A DNA stretch of 64,000 bases from Pyxidicoccus sp. MSG2 (GCF_026626705.1 NZ_JAPNKC010000001.1:7830001-7894000), one strand, 5' to 3'; positions 43,969-54,023 are shown, counted from the first letter of the stretch. Made by a program: numbers and translations. Notes: generated by a model not told the origin, from the letters alone.

Positions 43969-44117
43969 GGGGTGTGTGTCCTTTGGACGGGCCCAATGGG
44001 GGACGGGCCGGGGCGCGTCATAGAGCCCCCGGGCAACCCGACGCAAGACGCACCCCGCCGCCCCTCTCACCCCTCACGTCGGGTCAGGCGTGTCCACGCA
44101 CCTCGCGCGAAAACAGA

Positions 44118-44150
44118 GCGGCCCGGCGCGATGACTCCGCGCCGGGCCGC
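44118..44150 (-). terminator. Terminator hairpin after the DUF4082 gene
   Basis: A perfect 13-bp stem (44118-44130 and 44138-44150) with a 7-base loop is followed toward the gene by a second hairpin, CACCCCGT/ACGGGGTG, at 44159-44177. Tandem hairpins right after the stop at 44187 suggest efficient termination. Confidence 0.7.
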
Positions 44151-44186
44151 CGGTGTCTCACCCCGTGGGACGGGGTGGGGAGCGAC

Positions 44187-47100
44187 TCAGTTGTAGGTGG
44201 CCGTGTAGGTGCCGGCCTGTGCGCCGTTGATGAACGCGAAGCCCACGCCCTTGATGGTCTGCGCCGCCGTCGTCACCGCCGTGCCGTTGCGGCTCACCGA
44301 GACGAGCGTGAGGCCTGTCGCCGTGCGCGTGGGCACCATGAGCGACAGGTTGCGCGCCGGAGAGGCCACGGTGAAGGTGAGCGCCGTGCCGGTGAAGGCG
44401 ACGGAGGACACCTGCGTGGCCTCGCGCGCGTCCAGCCACGCGAGGAGCTGCTTCGCGGTGATGACGGACACGCCCTCGCGCTGGGCCGAGGCGATGATGG
44501 CCGCCGAGCCCGAGGCGCCCGCGGACGGGTCCGAGTCCACGTGCATGTTGGCGTTGAAGGCGCCGTAGTAGCCCTTCGTCCCGAGCGCGTTGGCCAGCAG
44601 CGTGTCGATGTGCAGCGGGTAGGACTGGCCCGACTCGTCCGTCATCTGCGTGGCGAGCTGGTAGACGTCGATGGGCGTGCCGTCCACGTCCGCGAAGCGC
44701 ATGGCCAGGCCCGAGCCGGTGAAGACGCCCGGACGGTCCTGCACCCAGTAGTCCGGCCAGTAGTAGTAGTTGGTGTCCAGCCGGATGCCGTGGCTCAGAG
44801 ACACCTTCGGCTGCGTGGCCCAGTCACTGAACGCGATGCAGTGCGTGCGGTTGGTGATGGGCGCGGGGATGCCGGGGTACGACGACGCGAAGCTCGCGAG
44901 CTGCGGCGTGTAGAACGAGGGGTCCAGCGAGGTGGACGTGTAGTCGCCGCAGTTGGTGTTGATGTGGAGGGCGTACTCGAAGCCCTGCGTCGTGTAGCTC
45001 GCCGCCTGCGTCGCGGTGAGCCCGCCGACGAAGTCGTAGACGGTGCCGCGCACGCACTGCCAGTCGTCCACGTTGCAGCCGGTGGGGCTGGCCGTCAGGT
45101 AGTTCTGCCAGCGCTGGGTGATGGCGCCGCCCGGGTGGCCGTCGCCCGTCATCACGACCACCGCCTTCTTCGCGCTGGGGAAGTACCAGAGGCGCGGCAG
45201 CGGGGTGGCGCTGGTGAGGTGAATCAGGTTGGCCAGCAGCCGCTGCTGCTCGTCCGCCTGGGGAATCTGCACCTTGGCCAGGTTCACCCAGTCCGGCTTC
45301 GGGTCGAAGGACGCGTTGCCGTAGAACATGTCGCTGGCGCGTGCCCCCGGGCCAATGGAGGAGCCGTCGCGGTTCTGTCCCTGCCACGCAGGGTTGCCCT
45401 GGCGCGTGAGGACGACGGACTTCGCCAGGTCGAAGGCGAAGGCGATGGCCCTGCCGCTGCCCACCGTGCGCAGGGTGATGGCCGCGTACGTCGTGGGCGT
45501 GGTGGCGTCCGAGTACAGCGTGGCCACCGCGCGCGTGCCGGACACCACGGTGTGGCGGTCCGCGGTGCCGTGGTACTGCATCGTCTCCGCGGTGAGGCCG
45601 GTGCCCGGCGCCTGGGTGGTGTCGATGAGGAGGTAGCCGTCGTCCTGCGTGCCCGCGGAGGGGTTGAGGCCGAGCAGCGTGTCGAGGTTGGCCGCGGGGC
45701 GCATGGCGATGAGGCTGCCGCCCGCGTTCACCCAGTTGGTGACGAGCGTCACCTGGGCCGCGCTCAGCGTCTCCTCGCCGAGGATGAGCACCTTGTAGTC
45801 ATTGAGCGACACCGAGCCGCCGATGTTGCCCGCGTCGGTGGTGGCGAAGGTGGTGAGCCCTTCCGCCTTGAGCACTTCCTTCAGGTAGTCGGTGAAGTGG
45901 TTGGTCGGGTCGGTGGCCACCAGCACCGGGCCGGAGCCGAAGAGGCCCGGGCGGGGCAGGGCGCTGGTCGGCTCGAAGACCACGTCCACCCAGTAGTTGG
46001 AGTTCTGGTAGCTGCTGTTGGGGAAGGTGGACAGCGCGCCATAGGCGAACACGCCGTTGCCGCCGCTCGTCGTCCCGGGCAGCGCGTGCAGGGGCGGCGC
46101 GTCCACGCCGCTGGCCAGGCCGTTGGAGTCGAAGGAGTAGCCGCCGAACGGCGCGAGGTACGAGGCCACGTACGTGGTGCCCGCGGTGATGGACACCGGC
46201 GTGGCGAAGCTCACCTGCTGCCAGCCCGCGGCCGTCTCGCTGATGAAGGTGGCGCTGGCCAGGTTCGCCCCGGCGCTGCTCCACAAGTTGCCCACGTGCG
46301 TGCCGGTGTTGCCCACGCCCTTGTAGAAGCGCAGGCCCTTCACCCTGCCGTCCACGTCCGCTCGGAACTTCACGCCCACTTCGATGGAGGACGTGTCGTT
46401 GGCCGTGGCGGTGACCGGCGTCGCGGTGGCGGGGAAGAGGCTGTACGTGTTGCCGGCCGGAGGCGGAGTCGGCGGCGGCGCGCCCGTGGCCTGGAAGACC
46501 ACGTCCACCCAATAGTTGGAGTTCTGGAAGCTGTCGGTGGGGAGGGTGCCGGCGGGGCCGTACTTGAAGACGCCGTTGCCGCCGCTGACGGTGCCGGGCA
46601 GCGCGTACAGGGGTGGAGCATTCAAGCCCGCCGCGAGCCCGCCGTTGTCGAAGGCGTAGGATCCGACGGGCGCGTGGTACGAGGCGATGTACGTGGTGTT
46701 GGCGGCGATGGCCACCGGCGTCGCGAAGGTCACCTGCTGCCAGCCAGAGGCCGTCTCGCTGGTGAAGGTGGCGGTGCCCAGCAGCGCACCCGCGGCGCTC
46801 CACAGGTTGCCCACGTGGGTGCCCGTGTTGGCCGTGCCCTTGTAGAAGCGGATGCCCAGCACGTTGCCGCTCACGTCGGTCTTGAACTTCACGCCCAGCT
46901 CCACCGCGGTGGAGTCATTGGTCACCGAGGCGACGGTGGGCGTGGCGGTGGTCGGCCAGAGGGTGACGGGCGCCGCCGGGCGGAAGACCACGTCCACCCA
47001 GTAGTTGGAGTCGTGGAAGCTGTTGGTGGGGAAGGTGCCCGAGGGGCCGTACGCGAAGGTGCCGTTGCCACCGTTGGTGGGCCCGGCCAGCGCGTGCATG

Positions 47101-47576
47101 GGCGGCGCATCCGCGCCCGCGGACAGCCCGAAGTCGGTGAAGGCATAGGCGCCACCCGGTGCGTGGTACGAGGCAACGTAGGTGGTGCCAGCGGTGACGG
47201 GCACCGGCGTGGTGAGCGTCACCTGCTGCCAGCCGGAGGCCGTCTCGCTGGTGAAGGTGGCGGTGGCCAGCAGCGCACCGGCGGCGCTCCAGACATGGCC
47301 CACGTGCGCGCCGGTGTTGCTCGCGCCCTTGTAGAAGCGCAGGCCGACGATGTCGCCATTCACGTCGGCCTTGAACTTCACGCCCAACTCCACTGCGGCG
47401 AAGTCGTTGGTCACCGAGGCGACGGCCGGCGTGCTGTTCGCGGGGAAGATGGAATACGTCGGCTGCGCCCACGCGCCGCCCACGGGCAGCGCCGTCAGGA
47501 CGAAGGCGAGCGCGAGGGTCAGACGTGTGAGCAGGTGTTGGATGACCCGGGTGGGTCCTGGCTGGATGTTTGTCAT
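44187..47576 (-). CDS. Secreted protein with three DUF4082 domains and a deacetylase-like region
   Basis: This is a 1129-residue exported protein starting at ATG 47576 (GAGGAA upstream). A signal peptide (LTLALAFVLTALPVGGAWA) precedes three DUF4082 repeats at 41-200, 205-363 and 377-537, each with GVKFKAD, RFYKG, WSAAGALL, SGWQQV and NYWVDVVF blocks. Residues about 545-760 resemble a ThuA/GATase-like fold (YKVLILGEETLS, WVNAGGSLIAMRP). From about 800 VVVMTGDGH and HINTNCGDY suggest a polysaccharide-deacetylase-like metal site, followed by a beta-domain. It is probably a cell-surface carbohydrate-active or adhesion protein; the exact activity is unknown. Confidence 0.8.
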   Translation of the reverse strand: MTNIQPGPTRVIQHLLTRLTLALAFVLTALPVGGAWAQPTYSIFPANSTPAVASVTNDFAAVELGVKFKADVNGDIVGLRFYKGASNTGAHVGHVWSAAGALLATATFTSETASGWQQVTLTTPVPVTAGTTYVASYHAPGGAYAFTDFGLSAGADAPPMHALAGPTNGGNGTFAYGPSGTFPTNSFHDSNYWVDVVFRPAAPVTLWPTTATPTVASVTNDSTAVELGVKFKTDVSGNVLGIRFYKGTANTGTHVGNLWSAAGALLGTATFTSETASGWQQVTFATPVAIAANTTYIASYHAPVGSYAFDNGGLAAGLNAPPLYALPGTVSGGNGVFKYGPAGTLPTDSFQNSNYWVDVVFQATGAPPPTPPPAGNTYSLFPATATPVTATANDTSSIEVGVKFRADVDGRVKGLRFYKGVGNTGTHVGNLWSSAGANLASATFISETAAGWQQVSFATPVSITAGTTYVASYLAPFGGYSFDSNGLASGVDAPPLHALPGTTSGGNGVFAYGALSTFPNSSYQNSNYWVDVVFEPTSALPRPGLFGSGPVLVATDPTNHFTDYLKEVLKAEGLTTFATTDAGNIGGSVSLNDYKVLILGEETLSAAQVTLVTNWVNAGGSLIAMRPAANLDTLLGLNPSAGTQDDGYLLIDTTQAPGTGLTAETMQYHGTADRHTVVSGTRAVATLYSDATTPTTYAAITLRTVGSGRAIAFAFDLAKSVVLTRQGNPAWQGQNRDGSSIGPGARASDMFYGNASFDPKPDWVNLAKVQIPQADEQQRLLANLIHLTSATPLPRLWYFPSAKKAVVVMTGDGHPGGAITQRWQNYLTASPTGCNVDDWQCVRGTVYDFVGGLTATQAASYTTQGFEYALHINTNCGDYTSTSLDPSFYTPQLASFASSYPGIPAPITNRTHCIAFSDWATQPKVSLSHGIRLDTNYYYWPDYWVQDRPGVFTGSGLAMRFADVDGTPIDVYQLATQMTDESGQSYPLHIDTLLANALGTKGYYGAFNANMHVDSDPSAGASGSAAIIASAQREGVSVITAKQLLAWLDAREATQVSSVAFTGTALTFTVASPARNLSLMVPTRTATGLTLVSVSRNGTAVTTAAQTIKGVGFAFINGAQAGTYTATYN
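45966..47456 (-). repeat. Three tandem DUF4082 domains (coding)
   Basis: Three units of about 160 residues are closely alike in protein and DNA, for example the WSAAGALL and SGWQQV blocks occur in two or three near-identical copies. The DNA-level similarity suggests recent duplication or conversion. Confidence 0.75.
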
Positions 47577-47904
47577 TGGATGGGTTCCTCGAGCGCCGCG
47601 GGGGCGTGCGCTGGTGCGGTAGGGGTAACCGCGACTTCCCATCTTTCCGCCTGTTTGCAGCATTCACAATGCAACGAAGGGGTGTCCCGTCTGACAGGGG
47701 CTCGGGCCGGGTGGCCCCATGCAACTTTTCCTGGCCTGGTGAGAAAATAGAGACGTTCTCAAATCGAGGCCGGCCGGCGTGACTACCGCGCCCATCGAGC
47801 TGCGCTTCCCCATGTACATGCGCGGGTAGTCCGCCCGGTGCTTCGGGTGTAGCGACGCGGCGGCTCCTGGAGACGGGGGCCGCCGTGCTCGTTCCAGCGG
47901 ACCG
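47577..47904. other. Gene-free spacer between sdaA and the DUF4082 gene
   Basis: This 328-base gap lies between two minus-strand genes. It has somewhat lower GC than its surroundings, a TTGCA/TGCAA repeat near 47655-47675 upstream of the DUF4082 gene, and the hairpin at 47858-47885. I saw no supported gene; a short minus-strand frame (about 40 codons) was not convincing. Confidence 0.5.
47858..47885 (-). terminator. Hairpin after sdaA
   Basis: 7-bp arms CGGCGGC (47858-47864) and GCCGCCG (47879-47885) with a 14-base loop lie about 20 bases downstream of the sdaA stop. Confidence 0.4.
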
Positions 47905-49317
47905 TCAGCACTCCGGGAGGCCGACGCTCAGGTTGGCCACTTCCAGCACGTTGACGGCGAGGCCGCCGCGCGCCGTCTCCTTGTACTTGTCCTTCATGTC
48001 GCGGCCGGTGTCGCGCATCGTCTTGATGACCTTGTCCAGGCTGACGAAGTGCTTCCCGTCGCCGGACATGGACATGCGCGTGGCGTTGATGGCCTTCACG
48101 GACGCCATCGCGTTGCGCTCGATGCACGGCACCTGCACGAGCCCGCCGATGGGGTCGCACGTGAGCCCCAGGTTGTGCTCCATGGCGATTTCCGCCGCGT
48201 TCTCCACGTGCAGCGGCGAGCCGCCCAGCACCTCGGTGAGCCCACCGGCGGCCATGGAGCACGCGCTGCCCACCTCGCCCTGGCAGCCCACCTCCGCGCC
48301 GCTGATGGAGGCGTTCTCCTTGTAGAGCACGCCGATGGCGCCGGCCGTGAGGAGGTAGCGCACCACGCCGTCGTCGTTCGCTCCCGGCACGAAGCGCCAG
48401 TAGTAGTGCAGCACCGCGGGGATGATGCCCGCCGCGCCGTTGGTGGGCGCGGTGACGACGCGGCCGCCCGCGGCGTTCTCCTCGTTGACGGCGAGCGCGT
48501 AGAGGTTCACCCAGTCCAGCACGGTGAGCGGGTTGGTGAGCCCGGCCTCGGGACGGCTGAGCAGCCGCTGGTACATGGCCGCGGCGCGCCGCTCCACCTT
48601 GAGGCCTCCGGGGAGGATGCCGCCGCTGGTGCAGCCCCGGCGCACGCAGGCCTGCATGACCTCCCAGATGCGCAGCAGCCCGGAGCGAATCTCCTCCTCG
48701 CTGCGCCACGTCTTCTCGTTGGCCAGCATGATGGAGCTGATGGGCAGGCGCTCGCGCTCGCAGTGGGCCAGCAGCTCGGCGGCTGAATGGAAGGGGAAGG
48801 GCTGGGACGTGGTGTCCGGGCGAATCGGGCTCTGGCCGTCGGCCGCCGTCTCGTCCACCACGAAGCCTCCACCCACGGAGTAGTAGACGCGCGAGTCCAA
48901 TTCCGTGCCGTCCGCGGCGAAGGCGGAGAAGCGCATGCCGTTCGGGTGGTAGGGCAGCGTGCGGCGGCGGTGCATCACCAGGTGCTCGCCGTCCTTGAAG
49001 GTGACCTCGCGCTGGCCGAGCACGGCCACGCGGCCTTCCGCGCGCCAGCGGGAGACGATGGCGGGAATGGACTCCACGTCCACGCCCTCGGGCGTCTCAC
49101 CGCGCAGGCCGAGCAACACCGCCTTGTCGCTGCCGTGCCCCTTGCCGGTGGCGCCGAGCGAGCCGAAGAGCTCCACCTTGAGCTTGGAGAGCCGCTCCAG
49201 CTTGCCGCCCTCCGCGAGCCGCTGCGCGAACGTTCGTGCGGCGCGCATGGGCCCCACGGTGTGCGAGCTGGAGGGACCGATGCCAATCTTGAAGAGGTCG
49301 AAGACGCTGACGGCCAT
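47905..49317 (-). CDS. sdaA: L-serine ammonia-lyase (serine dehydratase), single-chain iron-sulfur type
   Basis: This 470-residue enzyme converts L-serine to pyruvate and ammonia with a [4Fe-4S] cluster. The N-terminal beta domain begins [24 protein letters not shown]. The alpha domain has the Cys-rich stretch [16 protein letters not shown] and [16 protein letters not shown], which bind the cluster, and [17 protein letters not shown]. The single-chain form is about the usual 450-470 residues. It is the only gene of its unit; a 9-bp inverted repeat sits about 55 bases upstream of the start (49372-49397). Confidence 0.96.
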   Translation of the reverse strand: MAVSVFDLFKIGIGPSSSHTVGPMRAARTFAQRLAEGGKLERLSKLKVELFGSLGATGKGHGSDKAVLLGLRGETPEGVDVESIPAIVSRWRAEGRVAVLGQREVTFKDGEHLVMHRRRTLPYHPNGMRFSAFAADGTELDSRVYYSVGGGFVVDETAADGQSPIRPDTTSQPFPFHSAAELLAHCERERLPISSIMLANEKTWRSEEEIRSGLLRIWEVMQACVRRGCTSGGILPGGLKVERRAAAMYQRLLSRPEAGLTNPLTVLDWVNLYALAVNEENAAGGRVVTAPTNGAAGIIPAVLHYYWRFVPGANDDGVVRYLLTAGAIGVLYKENASISGAEVGCQGEVGSACSMAAGGLTEVLGGSPLHVENAAEIAMEHNLGLTCDPIGGLVQVPCIERNAMASVKAINATRMSMSGDGKHFVSLDKVIKTMRDTGRDMKDKYKETARGGLAVNVLEVANLSVGLPEC

Positions 49318-49711
49318 GGGGGGCGGAACATGCCACGTTTCGCATTCCCTCCCAGTGCTTGCGGGAGAAGTCGCTGTCCGCGTCCGGACGGACAGCGCTC
49401 ATTGGGATGCCAACGAGCGGTCGGTCGCACGTACGCTGGCCGAGCGCCGTGACGCACTCGTGGCAACGCAGCGCGTTGGCGGGCGTCGGGTGCGGTCGGG
49501 TGGGACGCCAGCGCCATCACCGCGTGGAGGGCTTCTGGCAGTGATACCCGGTTCGACAGGCGTCAGAGCGGGTGCCTATGCTTTTCGCATGCGCGTGCCC
49601 GGGGGACTGACGTCACGGCAGGCGGTGCGGCAGCGGCAGGGGCCGCGCGCGCCCATGGCCCCATCCCTTCGCGCCTCCTGGCCCGCTGTCACTCCCGGAG
49701 AGGGCTGACGC
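49318..49711. other. Gene-free region upstream of sdaA and the DUF4157 gene
   Basis: This gap of about 394 bases lies between divergent genes. It contains the inverted repeat 49372-49397 (CGCTGTCCG and its complement). Open frames here have an Arg-rich, shadow-like composition. A Shine-Dalgarno-like GGAGAGGG precedes ATG 49712. Confidence 0.5.
49372..49397. promoter_or_regulatory. Inverted repeat upstream of sdaA
   Basis: A perfect 9-bp repeat CGCTGTCCG-N8-CGGACAGCG lies about 55-80 bases upstream of the sdaA start. It could be an operator or a leader hairpin. Confidence 0.35.
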
Positions 49712-52618
49712 ATGCCAGCCCCCGCGCGCGCGCCGGCCCGAGGTCCTTCCGCGGCGTCCGCGCGCCCCGGCTCCCGCGCGCACGGGGACGGTGGCCACCT
49801 CCGCCAACGCACCGGGCGGCGCGGCCGTTCGCCTGGGTGGTGCTGCCCGGCGGAGCCCCCGCCTCCTGCGCGCCATGGCCCACCTGCGGCAGGAGCCGGA
49901 GTCCTCCGCGCAGGCCGTGAGTGCGTCGCCGGAGGCCCGTCCCATGATGGCGGCGCCTCCGCTGCCCGGGGCTCCTGGCGGCGGTGCGCCGCTGGCACCT
50001 CCGGTGCGCAGCGCCGCCGAGCGCAGCTTCGGGGTCGACTTCGACGCGGTGCGCGTGCACACGGATGCGCGCGCGGGCACCGCCGCGGAGCAGCTCTCCG
50101 CGCGGGCCTTCACCTACGGCAACCACGTCTTCCTCGGCCAGGGCGAGCAGGCCACGGACGTCCGGCTGTTGTCGCACGAGCTCGCGCACGTCGTGCAGCA
50201 GGAGGGCGCTTCGGCGGTGCAGAAGTCTTCCCAGGGGCAGGATGGCCCGCACGAGCGTGAAGCGGACCGCGCCTCGCAGGCGGCGACCCGGGGCGAGTCG
50301 TTCAACGTCAGCGGGCGGACCTCGGGGCCCGGGGTGCAGCGGCTGGGCCTCAGCGACGCGCTCGACTACTTCGCGGACCGGGCCAACAACATCCCCGGCT
50401 ACCGCATGTTCACCATCATCCTCGGGGTGAACCCCATCAACATGGGCCGCGTGGAGCGCAGCGCGGCCAACATCCTCCGCGCGGTGGTGGAGTTCATGCC
50501 CGGCGGCGGGCTCATCACCCAGGCGCTCGACAACCACGGCGTCTTCGAGCGCGCGGGCGCGTGGGTGGAGCAGCAGATCCAATCCCTGGGCGTGACGGGC
50601 GGCGCCATCCGGGACGCCATCAACCGCTTCCTCGACTCGCTGAGCTGGCGCGACATCTTCAACCTGGGCGGCGTGTGGGAGCGCGCCCGGCGCATCTTCA
50701 CGGAGCCCATCGACCGCATCATCAGCACCGCCCGCGCCATGGTGAGCGGCATCGTCCAGATGGTGAAGGACGCCATCCTGCGTCCCCTGGCGCGGCTGGC
50801 CGAGGGCACCCGCGGCTACGATTTGCTCAAGGCCGTCAGAAGCTGGTGCGCGCCGTGGGCGAGCCGGCCGTGCGGGCGATGGAGACGGCGTTCAGCCTCG
50901 TCCGGACGCTCGTCACCCAGGGGCCCGCCGCCGCGTGGGAGCAGATTCAGCAGAGCCTGTCGAACCTGCGGGAGATGGTCATGGAGCAGGTCATGACCTT
51001 CGTGCGCGACAGGGTAGTGCAGGCGGCGATTACGCGCCTGGTGACGAGCCTCAACCCGGCGGGCGCGTTCATCCAGGCCATCATCGCCACCTACAACACG
51101 GTGATGTTCTTCGTGGAGCGGCTGCGGCAGATCTCCCAGGTCGCTGCGTCCGTCATCGACTCGCTCGCGGCGATTGCCAGCGGCGCGATTGGCCCCGCAG
51201 CCAACCGTGTCGAGCAGACGATGGCCAGGCTGCTCACGCTGGTCATCAGCTTCCTGGCGCGCATCGCCGGCCTGGGGCGGGTGAGCGACGCGGTGACGAA
51301 CGTCGTCAACCGCGTGCGTCAGCCCATCGACCGGGCGCTGGACAGGGTGGTGGACTGGATTGTCGCGCAGGCGCGGCGGCTGGGGCGGTTCATCGCCAGC
51401 TCCGTCCGGGGCGCGGACACACGCACGCCCGAGGAGAAGCAGCGCGACCTGGACCGCGCGGTCCGCGAGCTGCGTCCTCGCGTGGAGCCGCTCATCCGGC
51501 GCGGAGCGCCACGGCTGCTGGTCATGGCCCGCCTGGCGATGTGGCGGGTCCAGTACCGGCTGACGACGCTCTCCTTCGAGGGCCGGCGGATGGTGGCGAC
51601 CATCAACCCGGAAGCCACGATGTACGACAACCTCACGGAGGTCCTCATCGGGCGCGCGCTGGAGCCCCGGCTGGTGGCGGCCCGCGCCAGCTTCCTGCGG
51701 GAGCTGGGCTCCGCCTCTCCGTCCACGTCGCCCTTCGCCCAGCAGCTCGCGGCGGCGCAGGCCGCGGCCCGGGGTGGGCAGACTGCCCCGCAGCGCCTGG
51801 GCCCCGAGCAGATCAACCTGCTCGCGGACCGCATCCGCTCCGGGGACGTGACGCTCCAGCCCCCGCCGCTCGTCGGGCGGCAGCAGGTGCAGCGACAGCA
51901 GCTCTTCGACCCGGCGATCCAGGGCTTCACCACCGAGGTGCGCCTCCCCGCCGCCGGTGGTCCCCCGCAGGGACAGAACTTCCTGGTGCCGACGCTCGGC
52001 GCCTACGCGCAGGGCCACCTGCCCGGCGGACGCGCGCCGCTCCCGTTCCCCCAGACGGATCCCCTCTACAACGACCGCACCCGCTACAACTGGAACCCGT
52101 CTTACGGGCCGTCGGTGAACCTGGTGATGGAGCAGGGGCAGAGGACACCGGACATCGGCGGCCTGCGCATCGTCGAGAGCGCTCGCGCGCCGGGTGGCCT
52201 GCCGGCGTACCGGGTGGCCACCGCGCTGCAACAGGCCGGGGTCCTCTCGGAGCAGGATGTCACCTACGGCCGCCAGGCGGGCATGGCGGTGGGCGGCTCC
52301 GCGCAGCAGGGCGAGGCCGCGTTCCGGCGTTTCGCCCTGGGCCAGCCTTCCCTCGCGAACGCACCCACGCGCGTGCGGCAGGGCAGCTATGCGGTCCTCT
52401 TCGATTCGCTCCTGCAGGCGCTCCGCAGCGACCAGACGCGGCTGGTGGTCGTGGCGGGCGGCGCCTCGCTCGTCGAGGTCGGTGCGGCGTTCGACCGCTG
52501 GCTGGCGACGACCGTCCGGGACCGGCAGATCCAGGACACGACCGATTCGCGGCAGGCCGGCGCGCTGCTGACGGACCGGCTGCATCGCTTCATGCAGTCC
52601 GCGTCGTCGTCCACCTGA
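49712..52618 (+). pseudogene. DUF4157 zincin-like protein, frame-broken
   Basis: Frame 49791-50996 encodes the DUF4157 core: RSAAERSFGVDFDAVRVHTD, NHVFLG and LLSHELAHVVQQ (HExxH at residues 129-133 counted from 49791), then HEREADRAS. The reading continues in another frame up to 52618 (QKLVRAVGEPAVRAMETAF...) with a break at about 50836-50840 where one base is missing. A good Shine-Dalgarno sequence and ATG 49712 lie in yet another frame; removing one G from the GGGG run at 49784-49787 would join it (AHGTVATS). The total would be about 970 residues. DUF4157 proteins are often linked to extracellular contractile injection systems, but no such genes are here. The break may be an assembly error. 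Confidence 0.75.
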
Positions 52619-52640
52619 GCAACTGGAAGGGGGAGTCCCG

Positions 52641-53234
52641 ATGCCAGACCTGGTCTTCAAGTCGCCGCCTCCAGACGTCGAGCTGCTGGAGTCGGTCGAC
52701 CGGCTCCTGCGGGACTGGGGGACGAAGTCGCCGGACCTCCAGTTCGTCTCCAACGGAGTCGTGCACCAGTCGCCCGGAGTCGTCGTCTTCCAATGGACAC
52801 ATGCGGCGGACCCGAACCTCATCATCACTGTCACGCTCGATGACGTCCGCCGTGCGCGCTACCTCCACGTGGCGGCGGCGGACCCCGACTCTGCCGCGCT
52901 CCTGACCACCGGGCTGGGACGTCGGTTCTCCACGTACTCCGTCGAGGAACTGAGGGACGCCGTTCGCCGCGAGGGTGCGAATGACCCGGCGGCCTTTGTC
53001 CGATTGGCGATGGTGCTCGACCGCGAGGACGAAGCGTCGAGCCGGCTCATCCAGGAGGGGCTCGAATCACCAGACACGGAGGTGAGGGCCAACGCCGCGA
53101 CGGCGGTCATGCACCTGCGCTGGCCCGGGTTCCGTGACGCGGTCCTCCGGGCGCGGTTGCGTGAGACGGATGCCGGTTTCGCCAACCTGCTGGAGGCGCT
53201 CTCTCGCGGGTACGCGGCGGACGCACCGGGCTGA
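52641..53234 (+). CDS. Small HEAT-like protein, partner of the DUF4157 protein
   Basis: This 197-residue protein starts at ATG 52641, 22 bases after the DUF4157 gene, with GGGGGAG upstream. The first half is a small alpha/beta part (VELLESVDRLLRDWG, VVVFQWTHAADPNLIITVTLDDV). The second half has an FVRLAMVLDR helix and HEAT-like repeats (EVRANAATAVMHLRWPGFRDAVLRARLRE). A small HEAT protein right after a large toxin- or effector-like gene fits an immunity or adaptor role, which is inference. No family name was recognised. Confidence 0.65.
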   Translation: MPDLVFKSPPPDVELLESVDRLLRDWGTKSPDLQFVSNGVVHQSPGVVVFQWTHAADPNLIITVTLDDVRRARYLHVAAADPDSAALLTTGLGRRFSTYSVEELRDAVRREGANDPAAFVRLAMVLDREDEASSRLIQEGLESPDTEVRANAATAVMHLRWPGFRDAVLRARLRETDAGFANLLEALSRGYAADAPG

Positions 53235-53302
53235 GCGCCGCGGGTTCGTGGGCAGGCCCATGTGATTGGTATGGGATTGACGCTCCGCGTGTTGCGGCGG
53301 AC

Positions 53303-53341
53303 GTCACATCCATGTGTGGGTTTGTGACTTCGCACGTCACA
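53303..53341. promoter_or_regulatory. Operator-like cluster of TGTGAC/GTCACA half-sites
   Basis: GTCACA at 53303-53308, TGTGAC at 53323-53328 and GTCACA at 53336-53341 form a cluster in the 234-base gap upstream of the next gene. The last two make a perfect TGTGAC-N7-GTCACA palindrome, and CACAT-CC-ATGTG (53305-53316) is a second one. They resemble Crp/Fnr-type half-sites but the spacing is not the standard N6. A likely regulator-binding region for the secreted protein gene. Confidence 0.45.
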
Positions 53342-53468
53342 TGGGAAGCGGGTGCTCGCGCAACTCCAGACGGAGCGCGGGGTGGCTTGCTTCATGCTTC
53401 GGGCGCGGGCTCCACCTCCGGTACCGCCCCGCCAGTGGGGCCCCTCCGGTCACCTGAAGGAGCTACAG

Positions 53469-53966
53469 ATGAAGAAGACGCTCGTAACCTTTGTTGCTGC
53501 CATTGCCGTCGCGGGCTTCGGTGCCTCCGTGCATGCCGCCGCCTATGGAGGTGGCTTCGTCAAGACCTACGGAGGTGGCACCCCCACCAACCCGAACCCG
53601 ACGTTCCACGGCAACTGCACGGCTACGCTGCAGCAGTTCGCCGTGGGCGGGGACGGCGGGCCTGACTACAAAACTGTGATCAACTGGACGACGGTGTCGG
53701 CGTCTACCCCTGGCGAGTGCAACTCCATCGTCAATTCGTACCTCAACAGCAACAGTGGCGGATTCTGGTTGCTCAGCCCGTACACCCCCCGGTGTGCATG
53801 CTCCTCGCCCGGCATGGCGCGAGCCATTGCCCTCGGCGACACCTTGAGCTGGACGCAGGCGCAGGACGACGCGATGAGCGCGGAGCTGGCCGAGCTGAAG
53901 GAGGAGTACCGCGTCGATGAGTACTACGAGCGCGTCCAGCAGCTCGTGGAAGAGCGGATGCAGTAG
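53469..53966 (+). CDS. Secreted small protein
   Basis: This 165-residue protein starts at ATG 53469, with AAGGAGCT 7 bases before it. It has a signal peptide (KKTLVTFVAAIAVAGFGASVHA). The mature part is Gly/Thr/Asn-rich with beta-strand pattern (GGFVKTYGGGTPT, FHGNCTATLQQFAVGGDGG) and four Cys (CTAT, CNSIV, CACSS), suggesting two disulfides, then an acidic helical tail (ELAELKEEYRVDEYYERVQQLVEER). No family was recognised. A repeated-half-site operator region lies upstream. Confidence 0.7.
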   Translation: MKKTLVTFVAAIAVAGFGASVHAAAYGGGFVKTYGGGTPTNPNPTFHGNCTATLQQFAVGGDGGPDYKTVINWTTVSASTPGECNSIVNSYLNSNSGGFWLLSPYTPRCACSSPGMARAIALGDTLSWTQAQDDAMSAELAELKEEYRVDEYYERVQQLVEERMQ

Positions 53967-54023
53967 TCCCGCCTCCATCCGCGCCCTGGCGCCCGGCGGG
54001 ACTCCCCGCCGGAGCGCCGTGTG

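Noticed and set aside
43974-47750. A 1258-codon plus-strand frame opposite the DUF4082 gene
   Set aside because: A shadow; signal peptide, ribosome site and repeats are on the minus strand.
47577-47904. A short minus-strand frame of about 40 codons with some protein-like residues (YPRMYMGKRSSMG)
   Set aside because: No start with a ribosome site, no recognised family and a terminator-like hairpin nearby; too little to call.
53323-53341. Standard Crp operator upstream of the secreted protein
   Set aside because: The half-sites fit, but the N7 spacing between TGTGAC and GTCACA (N9 between TGTGA and TCACA) does not fit the consensus N6, so I list it only as operator-like.
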